Assembly: GCF_017114945.1 (NCBI RefSeq)
Contig: NZ_JABXKQ010000159.1
Span: forward strand, 1 to 34,245
From: Nostoc sp. JL34
Lineage (GTDB): Bacteria; Cyanobacteriota; Cyanobacteriia; Cyanobacteriales; Nostocaceae
Length of the DNA stretch: 34,245 nt
Reading direction: 5' to 3'
In this document: positions 14,589 through 21,813 of the stretch, piece after piece
How the letters are laid out: each line of letters opens with the position of its first letter
Numbering within the stretch: the first letter of the stretch is position 1
Notes under the pieces: model-generated
Database searches by the model: none
Told to the model about the DNA's origin: nothing
What the model saw: only the letters and a program-made list of their open reading frames with translations
Translations under genes and position numbers: made by a program

Positions 14589-15683
14589 TTAATTCTTACT
14601 TGCTCTTAATTGCCCGCAAGCAGCATCAGCTTCTAAACCACGGGAATAACGGACACTAACAGCAGTATTTTGCTGCTTGAGGACGTTGACAAATGCTTGA
14701 ATGCGATCGCGGTTGGGGCGTTTATAATCTACTTCTTGAATGGGGTTGTAAGGAATCAAATTCACATGACTTTGGAATCCTCGCAGGCATTTTGAAAGTT
14801 CTAATGCATGTTCTGGTAAATCGTTAACACCAGCAAGGAGAACGTACTCAAAGGTAACGCGGCGTCCAGTGATTTCCACATATTCCCGACATTCAGCCAG
14901 CAAATCTTCTAGAGGATAGGCGCGGGCGCTGGGGATGAGTTTTTCGCGTAGTGCTTGGTTGGGTGCATGGAGACTCACAGCCAGAGTGATTTGCAAATTG
15001 TTTTGCGCGAACTGACGGATGCGATCGCGAATTCCCACTGTAGAAACTGTAAGCGATCGCTGCCCAATACCGACATCTTGATTCAGGGATTTCAGGGCTG
15101 CTAGGACATTCTCAGTATTCAACAACGGTTCGCCCAGTCCCATAAACACCACATTGCTAACCCGTTGCTGAAAATCTTCTTGCACAGTCAACACCTGATC
15201 GACAATTTCGTGCCGTGCTAGGTTGCGCTTGTAGCCTCCCTTACCAGTAGCGCAGAAATCACACGCCATTGGACAACCCACCTGAGTAGAAACACAAACT
15301 GTCAGACGGGCTTTTGGGCCTTCTCCTCTTTCTGCAAAGGTGGGGATACCAACAGTTTCAATAATTTGCCCGTCTGTTAATCGTAAAAGATATTTAACAG
15401 TACCATCGGGAGCCTCAGAGCGGTAATGTAGAATTGAGCGCCCAATCGGAACTTCTGCTAATTCTGTACGCCATTGCTTGGGGAAGACAGAAATATCAGA
15501 TAGCGATCGCACTCCTTTGTCATAGATCCATTCATGCAGCTGCTTTCCTCTGTAAGTAGGTTGTCCCTGTTGCTGCACCCAAGTAGTTAACTCGGACAGA
15601 GAAGCGCCTAGAAGGGGAGGGATTAATTCTGATTTTTCTGGGTTGTGTGAGTCAACCTGAGATACAAGAGGCGTAGCAGACAT
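14589..15683 (-). CDS. rlmN: Dual-specificity RNA methyltransferase RlmN
   Basis: RlmN is a radical-SAM enzyme that methylates C2 of A2503 in 23S rRNA and of A37 in some tRNAs, supporting accurate translation. The 364-aa product has the iron-sulfur motif CPMACDFC (C137, C141, C144) followed by ATGKGGYKRNL, GLGEPLLN, the SAM-region LTVSTVGI and ITLAVSLHAPN, and VNLIPYNP. The C-terminal ACGQL holds C356, the cysteine that carries the methyl group. The N-terminal region (about 25-120) matches the helical substrate-binding part. The ATG at 15683 gives a normal length. The tautomerase gene lies 79 bases upstream on the same strand, so shared transcription is possible. Confidence 0.95.
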   Translation of the reverse strand: MSATPLVSQVDSHNPEKSELIPPLLGASLSELTTWVQQQGQPTYRGKQLHEWIYDKGVRSLSDISVFPKQWRTELAEVPIGRSILHYRSEAPDGTVKYLLRLTDGQIIETVGIPTFAERGEGPKARLTVCVSTQVGCPMACDFCATGKGGYKRNLARHEIVDQVLTVQEDFQQRVSNVVFMGLGEPLLNTENVLAALKSLNQDVGIGQRSLTVSTVGIRDRIRQFAQNNLQITLAVSLHAPNQALREKLIPSARAYPLEDLLAECREYVEITGRRVTFEYVLLAGVNDLPEHALELSKCLRGFQSHVNLIPYNPIQEVDYKRPNRDRIQAFVNVLKQQNTAVSVRYSRGLEADAACGQLRASKN

Positions 15684-15762
15684 AAAAAAATCACGAGTTG
15701 ATGCTGGATCTCTATACTACACCTGCCAGATTAACTTAGTCTTGACCAAAGAAGATGGGGAA

Positions 15763-16116
15763 TTAGCCAAAAGTTGTGCCGTTCCAGCCCCACATCGCAC
15801 CCTTAGCGTCTGCAAACTCAATGTAAATGCGATTTTTCGGCACACCTAGAGTTTTGTTAATCTGCTGGCAAAAGTCCTGACTCATTGCTGCGGTTTGCTC
15901 TGGCTTCATCGTGCCAATGCTCTTAATTTCAATGTAGCAAACCGGGTCTGTATTCCCTGCAAAAGTCATAGGGATTTCTGGTTCAAAAGCAGTCATTACA
16001 TAAGATTCTGGTTTTCCTAAATGTTTCGCTAACTTGGCTGATAGGTTTAAAAGCATTGACTCAATTTCAGCTTTTTCAGGAGCGGATGCAGAAGTTTGCA
16101 CTTTAATTAATGGCAT
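15763..16116 (-). CDS. Tautomerase of the MIF / phenylpyruvate tautomerase family
   Basis: The 117-aa product starts MPLIKVQTS, placing the catalytic Pro at position 2 after the removed Met. It continues with LSAKLAKHLGKPESYVMTAF, a helix pattern typical of MIF-like proteins, and ends NRIYIEFADAKGAMWGWNGTTFG. The family forms trimers and tautomerises phenylpyruvate or related enols in vitro; the physiological role in cyanobacteria is unknown. The length equals that of MIF proteins and is longer than the 62-aa 4-oxalocrotonate type. Start choice is fixed by the Pro2. Confidence 0.88.
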   Translation of the reverse strand: MPLIKVQTSASAPEKAEIESMLLNLSAKLAKHLGKPESYVMTAFEPEIPMTFAGNTDPVCYIEIKSIGTMKPEQTAAMSQDFCQQINKTLGVPKNRIYIEFADAKGAMWGWNGTTFG

Positions 16117-16181
16117 AGTACCGAATTGGAATTTTGGATTTTATTGACATTGTTAAGTTTATCGAAATGCAGAGGAAATGA

Positions 16182-16244
16182 GGGAATGGGGCGACAAGGG
16201 AGATGAGGAGAATAACCCATGCCTAATGCCCAATGCCCCAGCAT
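16182..16244. repeat. Heptad-type inverted repeat between cobM and the tautomerase
   Basis: G-rich words (GGGAATGGGG, AAGGGAG) are followed by C-rich words (CCCATGCCTAATGCCCAATG, GCCCCAGC) running up to the cobM stop codon. It has the same left-G/right-C design as other elements in this window. Confidence 0.65.
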
Positions 16245-17069
16245 TTAGTGATGAGATGAGCGAAATAGATGACTATGTTCGGGATGATATAAACGCGATC
16301 GCCCTGTTGTTGTTGAGAGTGCTGGACTGATTATATAAAGTGTAGTACGAATTAGTTTTTCTTGATGAGTGCAGTCTGCCATTTGATTTAGAGGGACAAC
16401 CCTAATTTTTTCATCGGGCCAGCCGATGCGAAAGCAAATTGCGATGAGAGTTTCGGCTGGGTAATGTTCCAGTAGTTTAGCTTGAGCATTTTCGATGTGA
16501 CGCGCACTCAAATATAGGCAGAGGCTAGCCTGATGTGCTGCAAGAGTGGCTAATTCTTCGGTGGCGGGGACTTCTGTCCGTCCGCTGATGCGTGTCAAAA
16601 TTATGGTTTGGACTAAACCAGGGACAGTCAGTTCGATTTTGAGTTTGGCAGCTGCGGCTTGAAAGGCGCTGATACCAGGTATGACTTCAAAAGGAATATT
16701 TGCCTCTGCGAGGAGGTGCATTTGCTCGTGGATAGCGCTGTAGAGACTAGGATCGCCAGAATGGAGACGGACTAGAGATTTGTGCTGCGATCGCACCCTA
16801 TCGATCATAATCAGCAAAATCTCTTCTAAAGTCTGATTCGCAGTTCTAATTATCTCCGCATCTTTTCGGCAAAGTTCTAAAATTTGTTCGGGTACTAAAG
16901 AATCAGCATATAAAATTACATCAGCAACAGCCAGTAGTTTCTGCGCCTTCACCGTTAATAAATCAGGATCTCCAGGGCCTGCTCCCACAATATACACAGA
17001 TGGTTTTACAGCGGATAGTGTTTTTTTATAGCTCAGGCTTTCTGTATATTCACTTTTAGAAGAACACAC
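16245..17069 (-). CDS. cobM: Precorrin-4 C11-methyltransferase (cobalamin biosynthesis)
   Basis: CobM/CbiF transfers a methyl group from SAM to C11 of the corrin precursor. The 274-aa product shows the tetrapyrrole-methylase start YIVGAGPGDPDLLTVKAQKL, ADVILYADSLV, the SAM-site RLHSGDPSLYSA, and the CbiF-like VIPGISAFQAAAAKLKIELT, VQTIILTR and CLYLSARHI. GTG at 17069 follows AGGGA with a 5-base gap, which supports this start although it gives a lead of about 25 residues before the fold. No other cobalamin gene is in the window, and I see no cobalamin riboswitch in the 197-base gap from lgt. Choice between CobM and related C-methyltransferases is by motif memory; fairly sure. Confidence 0.88.
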   Translation of the reverse strand: MCSSKSEYTESLSYKKTLSAVKPSVYIVGAGPGDPDLLTVKAQKLLAVADVILYADSLVPEQILELCRKDAEIIRTANQTLEEILLIMIDRVRSQHKSLVRLHSGDPSLYSAIHEQMHLLAEANIPFEVIPGISAFQAAAAKLKIELTVPGLVQTIILTRISGRTEVPATEELATLAAHQASLCLYLSARHIENAQAKLLEHYPAETLIAICFRIGWPDEKIRVVPLNQMADCTHQEKLIRTTLYIISPALSTTTGRSRLYHPEHSHLFRSSHH

Positions 17070-17089
17070 GGCAATCCCTCAAAAAAATT

Positions 17090-17203
17090 TTTTGGTATTT
17101 TCTCAGTATCTTTCCGGATTCACCCTCTTTCCCTAGTAGAGAGTAATGGTAGATGCACCCTGGTTAAGCCCTAGAGAATACTCTGGGGCATTTTTTATTT
17201 TTT
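17090..17203 (+). ncRNA. Candidate small RNA ending at an orphan plus-strand terminator
   Basis: The only genes nearby (lgt and cobM) are on the minus strand, yet a strong terminator oriented on the plus strand ends at 17203. The sequence before it contains CTCT/AGAG pairing around 17131-17147. A short plus-strand RNA starting somewhere after cobM's start codon would explain the terminator. I see no clear promoter, so the 5' end given is only a limit. Confidence 0.4.
17168..17203 (+). terminator. Strong terminator on the plus strand between lgt and cobM
   Basis: GCCCTAGAG (17168-17176), loop AATA, CTCTGGGGC (17181-17189): nine pairs including one T-G wobble, then A and TTTTTTATTTTTTT. Read on the minus strand the stem is followed by TTAACCAGGG, with no T-run, so it does not fit termination of lgt. 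Confidence 0.85.
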
Positions 17204-17256
17204 GGACATGGGGCATTGGGCATTGATTATTTATTCTCCCCCTGCTCCCACCTTGT
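17204..17256. repeat. Heptad-type repeat downstream of lgt
   Basis: GGACATGGGGCATTGGGCAT is followed by CTCCCCCTGCTCCCACC, again a G-rich left and a C-rich right half. Confidence 0.6.
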
Positions 17257-17266
17257 GGGAATAAAG

Positions 17267-18154
17267 CTACAGTTCCTTCATCCCCCCCCTCTCTCCATTT
17301 ACCTTAGGAGTAGGAACTACATCGGGTAAAGGGCGTTTGAGTAAGTAAAGCCAAGCTAATCCAACTAATCCCAATAAAATTCCTAGACTACTTACTACTT
17401 GTGCCATTTTTAACGGCCCCAGCATTAAGCTATCAGTACGAAAGCCTTCGATCCACAAGCGTCCTAAGCTATAGGCTGGCCAGTAAACTAGAAACAGTGT
17501 GCCTACCTTCAGCCGTGGCTTACCGGATAAAGACCGGAAAAACAACGTTATTAGTAGCGTAAACACCATTAAATCCCACAGAGATTCGTAGAGGAAGGTG
17601 GGATGAAAGTAATCGAAACTAAGATACTGTAGAGGACGATGATCTGGTGGAATATACAACTTCCAGGGTAAATCAGTGGGATCGCCAAAAGCTTCAGAAT
17701 TAAAGAAATTGCCCCAACGTCCGATCGCCTGCCCTAAAATCAGCGAAGGTGCGACTAAATCTGCCAGTTGCCAGAAAGAAACCTGCTTGATTTTGGCAAA
17801 GATTAACGCAGCCACAACGCCACCTAGAATTGCTCCGTGAATAGCAATACCTCCTTCCCAGATTGCAAAGATTTTTCCTGGAGTTGGGGCATATTTTGAC
17901 CATTCAAAGAAAACGTAATATAGCCGGGCGCTAGGAATTGCCCCAATCAACAACCAAAAGAACAAATCACCTAGCAACTCAGGATTAACATTACGGCGCT
18001 TTGCCAAATGCTGGGAAAGGATGACGCCAATTAACACTGCTGTGGCAATCAACAAGCCGTACCAACGAATACTTAGTGGCCCTATTTTCACCAGAATCGG
18101 TCCTGGAGAAGTAAATTGAAATGCCAAGGGCAAGGTGGAAAAATCCAGTGCCAT
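17267..18154 (-). CDS. lgt: Prolipoprotein diacylglyceryl transferase Lgt
   Basis: Lgt moves diacylglycerol from phosphatidylglycerol to the lipobox cysteine of prolipoproteins in the plasma membrane. The 295-aa product has about seven membrane segments (for example YGLLIATAVLIGVIL, FFWLLIGAIPSARLYYVFF, MAQVVSSLGILLGLVGLAWL). It shows the family marks IRWYGLL, GGIAIHGAILGG, the signature IGRWGNFFNSEAFG, and HPTFLYES. The C-terminal tail (KRPLPDVVPTPKVNGERGG) is polar and probably cytoplasmic. The ATG at 18154 gives the usual start. It is divergent from coaD across a spacer with a large hairpin. Confidence 0.95.
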   Translation of the reverse strand: MALDFSTLPLAFQFTSPGPILVKIGPLSIRWYGLLIATAVLIGVILSQHLAKRRNVNPELLGDLFFWLLIGAIPSARLYYVFFEWSKYAPTPGKIFAIWEGGIAIHGAILGGVVAALIFAKIKQVSFWQLADLVAPSLILGQAIGRWGNFFNSEAFGDPTDLPWKLYIPPDHRPLQYLSFDYFHPTFLYESLWDLMVFTLLITLFFRSLSGKPRLKVGTLFLVYWPAYSLGRLWIEGFRTDSLMLGPLKMAQVVSSLGILLGLVGLAWLYLLKRPLPDVVPTPKVNGERGGMKEL

Positions 18155-18448
18155 GAAAAATTACCTAGAAAAGTTCGTTAACTACCCGCGCACTTTGCTA
18201 AGTACGGAGTTTTTTGAGTTTTGAATACTGGAACTACACTTGAATCTCCACAACATTGTAGAGACTTAAGTAAAAATCCAGTATCCATATTTAGGAGTCT
18301 AATTCCTAACGCCTAGTTGAGCATAACTTGTGTTACTAAAACAATTGAGTTTAGCATCCTTACCCGGAGCGCAAGATGGTAGATTTGAGTAAGTTACACA
18401 AAACGGTTTCGATATAATCACCTAAACAACTTTGATATATTTAAAATT
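18155..18448. promoter_or_regulatory. Divergent lgt/coaD promoter region
   Basis: This spacer must contain promoters for both genes. Apart from the 60-base hairpin at 18225-18284, nothing specific is recognised. coaD has no clear Shine-Dalgarno; the bases before its GTG are TATATTTAAAATT. Confidence 0.45.
18225..18284. repeat. 60-base imperfect hairpin in the lgt/coaD spacer
   Basis: ATACTGGA (18225-18232) pairs perfectly with TCCAGTAT (18277-18284). Inside, CTTGAATCTC (18239-18248) pairs with GAGACTTAAG (18261-18270) with two mismatches, and ACAA/TTGT closes a two-base loop. No T-run follows on either strand. Confidence 0.7.
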
Positions 18449-19000
18449 GTGATCGCTATTTATCCTGGTAGCTTCGACCCCATCACCTTGGGACACCTTG
18501 ACCTCATCCAGCGGGGTAGCCGGCTGTTTGAGCGGGTGATTGTCGCTGTACTGCGGAACCCCAACAAAATGCCACTTTTTAGTGTGGAGCAACGGCTAGA
18601 TCAAATCCGTCATTCTACACAACATTTATCTAATGTAGAAGTAGACAGCTTCGATGGTCTTACCGTCAACTATGCCCAAATCCGACAAGCACAAGTTTTG
18701 CTGCGGGGTTTACGGGCTGTGTCAGATTTTGAAGTGGAACTGCAAATGGCTCACACCAATAAAACTCTTTCTACCCAAATAGAAACAGTTTTTCTCGCAA
18801 CCTCAAATGAGTATAGTTTTTTAAGTAGTAGTGTGGTAAAAGAGATTGCAAGGTTTGGTGGCTCTATCGATCATCTCGTTCCCCCACACATTGCCCTAGA
18901 TATATACCAATGCTACAATCACAAGTCTCCAATGTTGAACCCAATCTCAACGGAAGCAATCCCCCCCCTCAAGAGTATCTCAGTGGAGAGGGAAGCATAG
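18449..19000 (+). CDS. coaD: Phosphopantetheine adenylyltransferase CoaD
   Basis: CoaD joins 4'-phosphopantetheine and ATP to give dephospho-CoA, the penultimate step of coenzyme A synthesis. The product starts (V)IAIYPGSFDPITLGHLDLI with the T-x-G-H nucleotidyltransferase motif, then RVIVAVLRNPNK, LLRGLRAVSDFEVELQMAH and FLSSSVVKEIARFGG. The GTG start is set by the conserved IYPGSFDP beginning. At 183 aa it is about 20 residues longer than usual; the extra tail (residues about 160-183) lies in the 91-base overlap with the next gene and looks unconserved, suggesting loss of an earlier stop. Confidence 0.94.
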   Translation: MIAIYPGSFDPITLGHLDLIQRGSRLFERVIVAVLRNPNKMPLFSVEQRLDQIRHSTQHLSNVEVDSFDGLTVNYAQIRQAQVLLRGLRAVSDFEVELQMAHTNKTLSTQIETVFLATSNEYSFLSSSVVKEIARFGGSIDHLVPPHIALDIYQCYNHKSPMLNPISTEAIPPLKSISVEREA

Positions 19001-19578
19001 ATATTCAGCAGGAACTCAACCGTCTAGAGGAAATGGTTCTCTCTAGTCTCAGGATTCCGCTGACAGGACGCACACTCATAGATGAAGAAAAGCTGCTGGA
19101 TCAGCTTGATTACATCCGGCTTGCTTTACCATCACTTTTTCAAGAAGCAGCAGTGATTCTGGAACAAAAGAATGAAATTCTGCTAGAAGCGGAAGAGTAT
19201 GGACAGCAGGTTGTTGAGGCTGCACAAGCAAAAAGAGCGCAAATTTTAGCTGAAAGCGATATTATTCAACAGGCGGAACAAGAAGCTGAACAACTGCGGC
19301 GACAGGTGCAACAAGAGTGTGAGGGAATAATGCAAGAAACCCTCGCCGAGATTGACCGCAAGCGGTATGCTTGTCAGCAAGAGTTAGAACAAATGCGACA
19401 AACTGCGATCGCTCATGCTCAAGAAATTGAAGATGGTGCTGATGCTTATGCCGATGGCATTTTGGGAAATATCGAGCAGGATCTCAAAGATATGTTGCGA
19501 ATTATCACCAACGGCCGGCAACAATTGCAAATTGATAACCTCACACAGCGCAATTCACCTCCTGGCAAAAAAAGATAG
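18910..19578 (+). CDS. Coiled-coil protein (DivIVA / ATP-synthase-b-like helix), function unknown
   Basis: The 222-aa product overlaps the end of coaD by 91 bases in another frame. After an N-terminal Pro/Asn/Gly-rich lead (residues 1-30) it is almost entirely charged helix: EELNRLEEM-type start, then LLDQLDYIRLALPSLFQEAA, long Glu/Gln/Ala heptads (AEEYGQQVVEAAQAKRAQIL, QAEQEAEQLRRQVQQ), and a final helix GILGNIEQDLKDMLRIITNG. It resembles DivIVA-like or ATP synthase b-like coiled coils, which are family-level likenesses only. A start at the internal Met42 (19033) would remove the overlap but also lose the upstream part. The overlap implies co-transcription with coaD. Confidence 0.75.
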   Translation: MLQSQVSNVEPNLNGSNPPPQEYLSGEGSIDIQQELNRLEEMVLSSLRIPLTGRTLIDEEKLLDQLDYIRLALPSLFQEAAVILEQKNEILLEAEEYGQQVVEAAQAKRAQILAESDIIQQAEQEAEQLRRQVQQECEGIMQETLAEIDRKRYACQQELEQMRQTAIAHAQEIEDGADAYADGILGNIEQDLKDMLRIITNGRQQLQIDNLTQRNSPPGKKR

Positions 19579-19610
19579 AGGTTATAACCAGAGATGAGGA
19601 AAAATTATCG

Positions 19611-19638
19611 GTTGGGTTTCGCTATTGCTTAACCCAAC
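19611..19638. repeat. GTTGGGTT / AACCCAAC palindrome
   Basis: GTTGGGTT (19611-19618) pairs with AACCCAAC (19631-19638), followed by AATTTTC. It is a dispersed Nostoc-type repeat that could also act as a weak terminator for the coaD unit. Confidence 0.65.
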
Positions 19639-19727
19639 AATTTTCATTAAGGAATAATTTTAGGGAATCTACCTACTAACTAATAGATTTAAAATTTTAG
19701 CTTGTAATTAAGTAGGATTTTTAATAA

Positions 19728-20054
19728 ATGCTTACTTTTGCTCAAGTGAATTTTGGATTAAATATAGCTGGTTTAATTGGAATTATTTATTTACTTTGGG
19801 CAATTATTTACTTAATTTTAACAGTAGCTTGGCTATCCCAACGTGGAACCAGGCTTAGAGGTTGGGCTTTAGCCCTTTACATTCTTCAACTTATATTCAC
19901 GCCAATTATAATGTTGTTAAGTGGAGTAATCTTGTATTATCAAGGTTGGCGTTTAGATCCAGTTCTTCAATTTGAGCAATTTTTATTGTTGCTATTAATT
20001 CTTTACCTGAGTATCAAGGATATTGTAATTAATGCAGTTTACAGAGATAGATAA
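19728..20054 (+). CDS. Ycf66 family membrane protein
   Basis: The 108-aa product has three to four hydrophobic segments (GLNIAGLIGIIYLLWAIIYL, YILQLIFTPIIMLLSGVILY, FLLLLLILYLSI). It carries VNFGLN near the start and the hallmark QGWRLDPVLQFEQFLL, typical of Ycf66, a family found in cyanobacteria and some plastid genomes. The role is unknown; location in plasma or thylakoid membrane is expected. The family's longer variable C-terminal tail is missing here, the protein ending soon after the last hydrophobic segment. The ATG at 19728 follows AAGTAGG-like sequence with a rather long gap. Confidence 0.8.
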   Translation: MLTFAQVNFGLNIAGLIGIIYLLWAIIYLILTVAWLSQRGTRLRGWALALYILQLIFTPIIMLLSGVILYYQGWRLDPVLQFEQFLLLLLILYLSIKDIVINAVYRDR

Positions 20055-20109
20055 TTTTAGCATTGGGAGAATGTTATTACTAATATAGTAATCCTGAACC
20101 ATTCGTGAG

Positions 20110-20147
20110 CAAAAAGCTCCCCAACTTATTGGATAAGTCGGGGAGCT
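20110..20147 (-). terminator. Terminator of the pmbA gene (minus strand)
   Basis: AGCTCCCC (20115-20122) pairs with GGGGAGCT (20140-20147), and ACTTAT (20124-20129) with ATAAGT (20133-20138), with one mismatch between and loop TGG. On the minus strand the stem is followed by TTTTTG. It lies about 80 bases after the pmbA stop. On the plus strand no T-run follows. Confidence 0.85.
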
Positions 20148-20227
20148 ACGGCTTGCAATTCTCACAAATAAAATATGATTGCTATATTTATGTTGAAAAT
20201 TCATTAAAAACGCAATTTAACACCTGA

Positions 20228-21574
20228 TTACAGAGTGTAAGTAAAATCTTCTACCAACATACCGGGAACTAAACTACCTCCAAGTTGGCGACTTTCGTAT
20301 GTACCTACTTCAGGAATAAATTCTTGAAAAGTAGTCAAATCTATTAGATTTTCTCCCCAGAAGCGATAGAGACTTTCATCAAAACGTAAGTTTTCAATTG
20401 GGGCAATAATTTCTCCGTTTTCTACCCAAAAACAAGCATAGCGGGTCATACCTGTGATTCTACCAGTGTGGCGATCGCTCCAATTCAAGTAATGCAAATT
20501 TGATAAATATAATCCTGTATCCAATCTCGGAAGAATCTGCTCAAATACTAAATTTCCTGGACTGACTTCTGGCGCACGCAAAGTCTCTGAACCATTAGCA
20601 CCATTGGCATTTTTTTGATATTCCTTAGCAGTACGAGAATTCACTAGAGTGTTTACCAAACGTCCTTTTTCTATTACAAGTAACTCCGGTGCTGCCATTT
20701 CTCCCAATTCATTAAATCGCGGCACTAATCCCCTCTGAAAGTTTTCTTTCAAATTAAATGCTGTCGAAAGTTGTTTTTCTTGACGAGATAAAGCAGCTAA
20801 AGCGCTATTTCCTTGTTGGATATCAGCTTCGCTTATAGCTCCCCAAGAAAGCATAATTAATAAATCTGCAACAGCAGCAGGTGCAAAATAAGTTTTGTAT
20901 TGTCCCCGTGGCAGTTCTTTAGGTGTGCGAGCAAGCAATTCAAGTTGCTTTTTACCTTCGCTGATTTTGGCCTTATAAGCAGATTCATCCCAATTACTTC
21001 CTGCAAATGTGCCCTTAACTGCTTGTCCAGAGGCAGAAAATAGAGAATAATCTAAGGTAAAAGAATCAGTCGCAAACCAGTGTTTTTGACCACTGGAATC
21101 ACCATAAGCTTTAATTACTATTCCGCCAGCATAGATACCAGTAAAATCTAATTCAGCAACCAGTTCTAGTACACTTGATACTACTACTTCCGCTGCCAAT
21201 AAATTCCCAGAATGTACTTCCCGGCTGGTATTAGTTCCTGATGGTAAAACTAAATATGGATCAATAGGTAGTAGAATCAGTTCGTCACGTAGTTCCTGTA
21301 ACGCCGGATATGCTAATTGCCAGTCTAACTCCCAATTTCCAGTAAAGGGAAACTGCCTAACACTGCTGCGCTGATCTGCCATCAGAGTCAGTTCGATCCA
21401 ACCATCAGCAACACAACCAGTTTGTCGCACTTTCGCATGATTGAAACGAGTAAATTGACTTCTTTCACTGCTGAATTTAACAGTGAATTGTTCACTTTCT
21501 GCTTTTTTTATCAGCAAAGTTTCAATCAGTCGATTAAAGCTGATTTCTAACGCAGATAATTCCTCAATTTTCAT
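20228..21574 (-). CDS. pmbA: PmbA/TldE, non-catalytic partner of the TldD protease
   Basis: TldD and TldE (PmbA) form a heterodimer that degrades unfolded peptides and, in other bacteria, trims microcin and modified peptide precursors. The 448-aa product has the TldE pattern: N-terminal domain with VKFSSERSQFTRFNHAKVRQ, then a central part with GKKQLELLARTPKELPRGQY and FAPAAVADLLIML, and the C-terminal GRITGMTRYACFWVENGEII and GGSLVPGMLVEDFTYTL. No HExxxH zinc site is present, as expected for TldE. It lies downstream of tldD with a 239-base spacer that holds a repeat element, so the two may be transcribed together despite the gap. The ATG at 21574 gives a normal start. Confidence 0.9.
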   Translation of the reverse strand: MKIEELSALEISFNRLIETLLIKKAESEQFTVKFSSERSQFTRFNHAKVRQTGCVADGWIELTLMADQRSSVRQFPFTGNWELDWQLAYPALQELRDELILLPIDPYLVLPSGTNTSREVHSGNLLAAEVVVSSVLELVAELDFTGIYAGGIVIKAYGDSSGQKHWFATDSFTLDYSLFSASGQAVKGTFAGSNWDESAYKAKISEGKKQLELLARTPKELPRGQYKTYFAPAAVADLLIMLSWGAISEADIQQGNSALAALSRQEKQLSTAFNLKENFQRGLVPRFNELGEMAAPELLVIEKGRLVNTLVNSRTAKEYQKNANGANGSETLRAPEVSPGNLVFEQILPRLDTGLYLSNLHYLNWSDRHTGRITGMTRYACFWVENGEIIAPIENLRFDESLYRFWGENLIDLTTFQEFIPEVGTYESRQLGGSLVPGMLVEDFTYTL

Positions 21575-21614
21575 GGATATTAAATATTAATAGGGAATAG
21601 TGAGAAGGCGAAAG

Positions 21615-21801
21615 TTAGGAGTTAGGAGTTAAAAGAATTTTTGTAAGTAGCTGGCGTAAATAAATTAAAGTTTATAGTAAGGACTTTAGTCCTGATAATC
21701 CTTTTTTTGAGCGATGAATCGCTCACTACAAGCTAGGATTTTATTTGATATTTAATTATGCCTATCTACTTAATTCAAAACTCCTAACTACCAACTCCTA
21801 A
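21615..21801. repeat. Composite repeat element between tldD and pmbA
   Basis: TTAGGAGTTAGGAGTT (21615-21630) is matched in inverse by AACTCCTAACTACCAACTCC and following TAA (21779-21801), with a 7-base expansion in the right arm. Between them lie AGGACTTTAGTCCT (21680-21693) and GAGCGATGAATCGCTC (21709-21724), two exact palindromes of a type dispersed in Nostoc genomes. The whole looks like a non-coding mobile or repeat cassette of about 190 bp. No ORF is visible. Confidence 0.7.
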
Positions 21802-21813
21802 GTATTGTATTTT

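Noticed and set aside
17070..17266. Cobalamin riboswitch upstream of cobM
   Set aside because: No B12-box-like GCCACTG sequence was found on the minus strand of the gap; the only strong structure is a plus-strand terminator.
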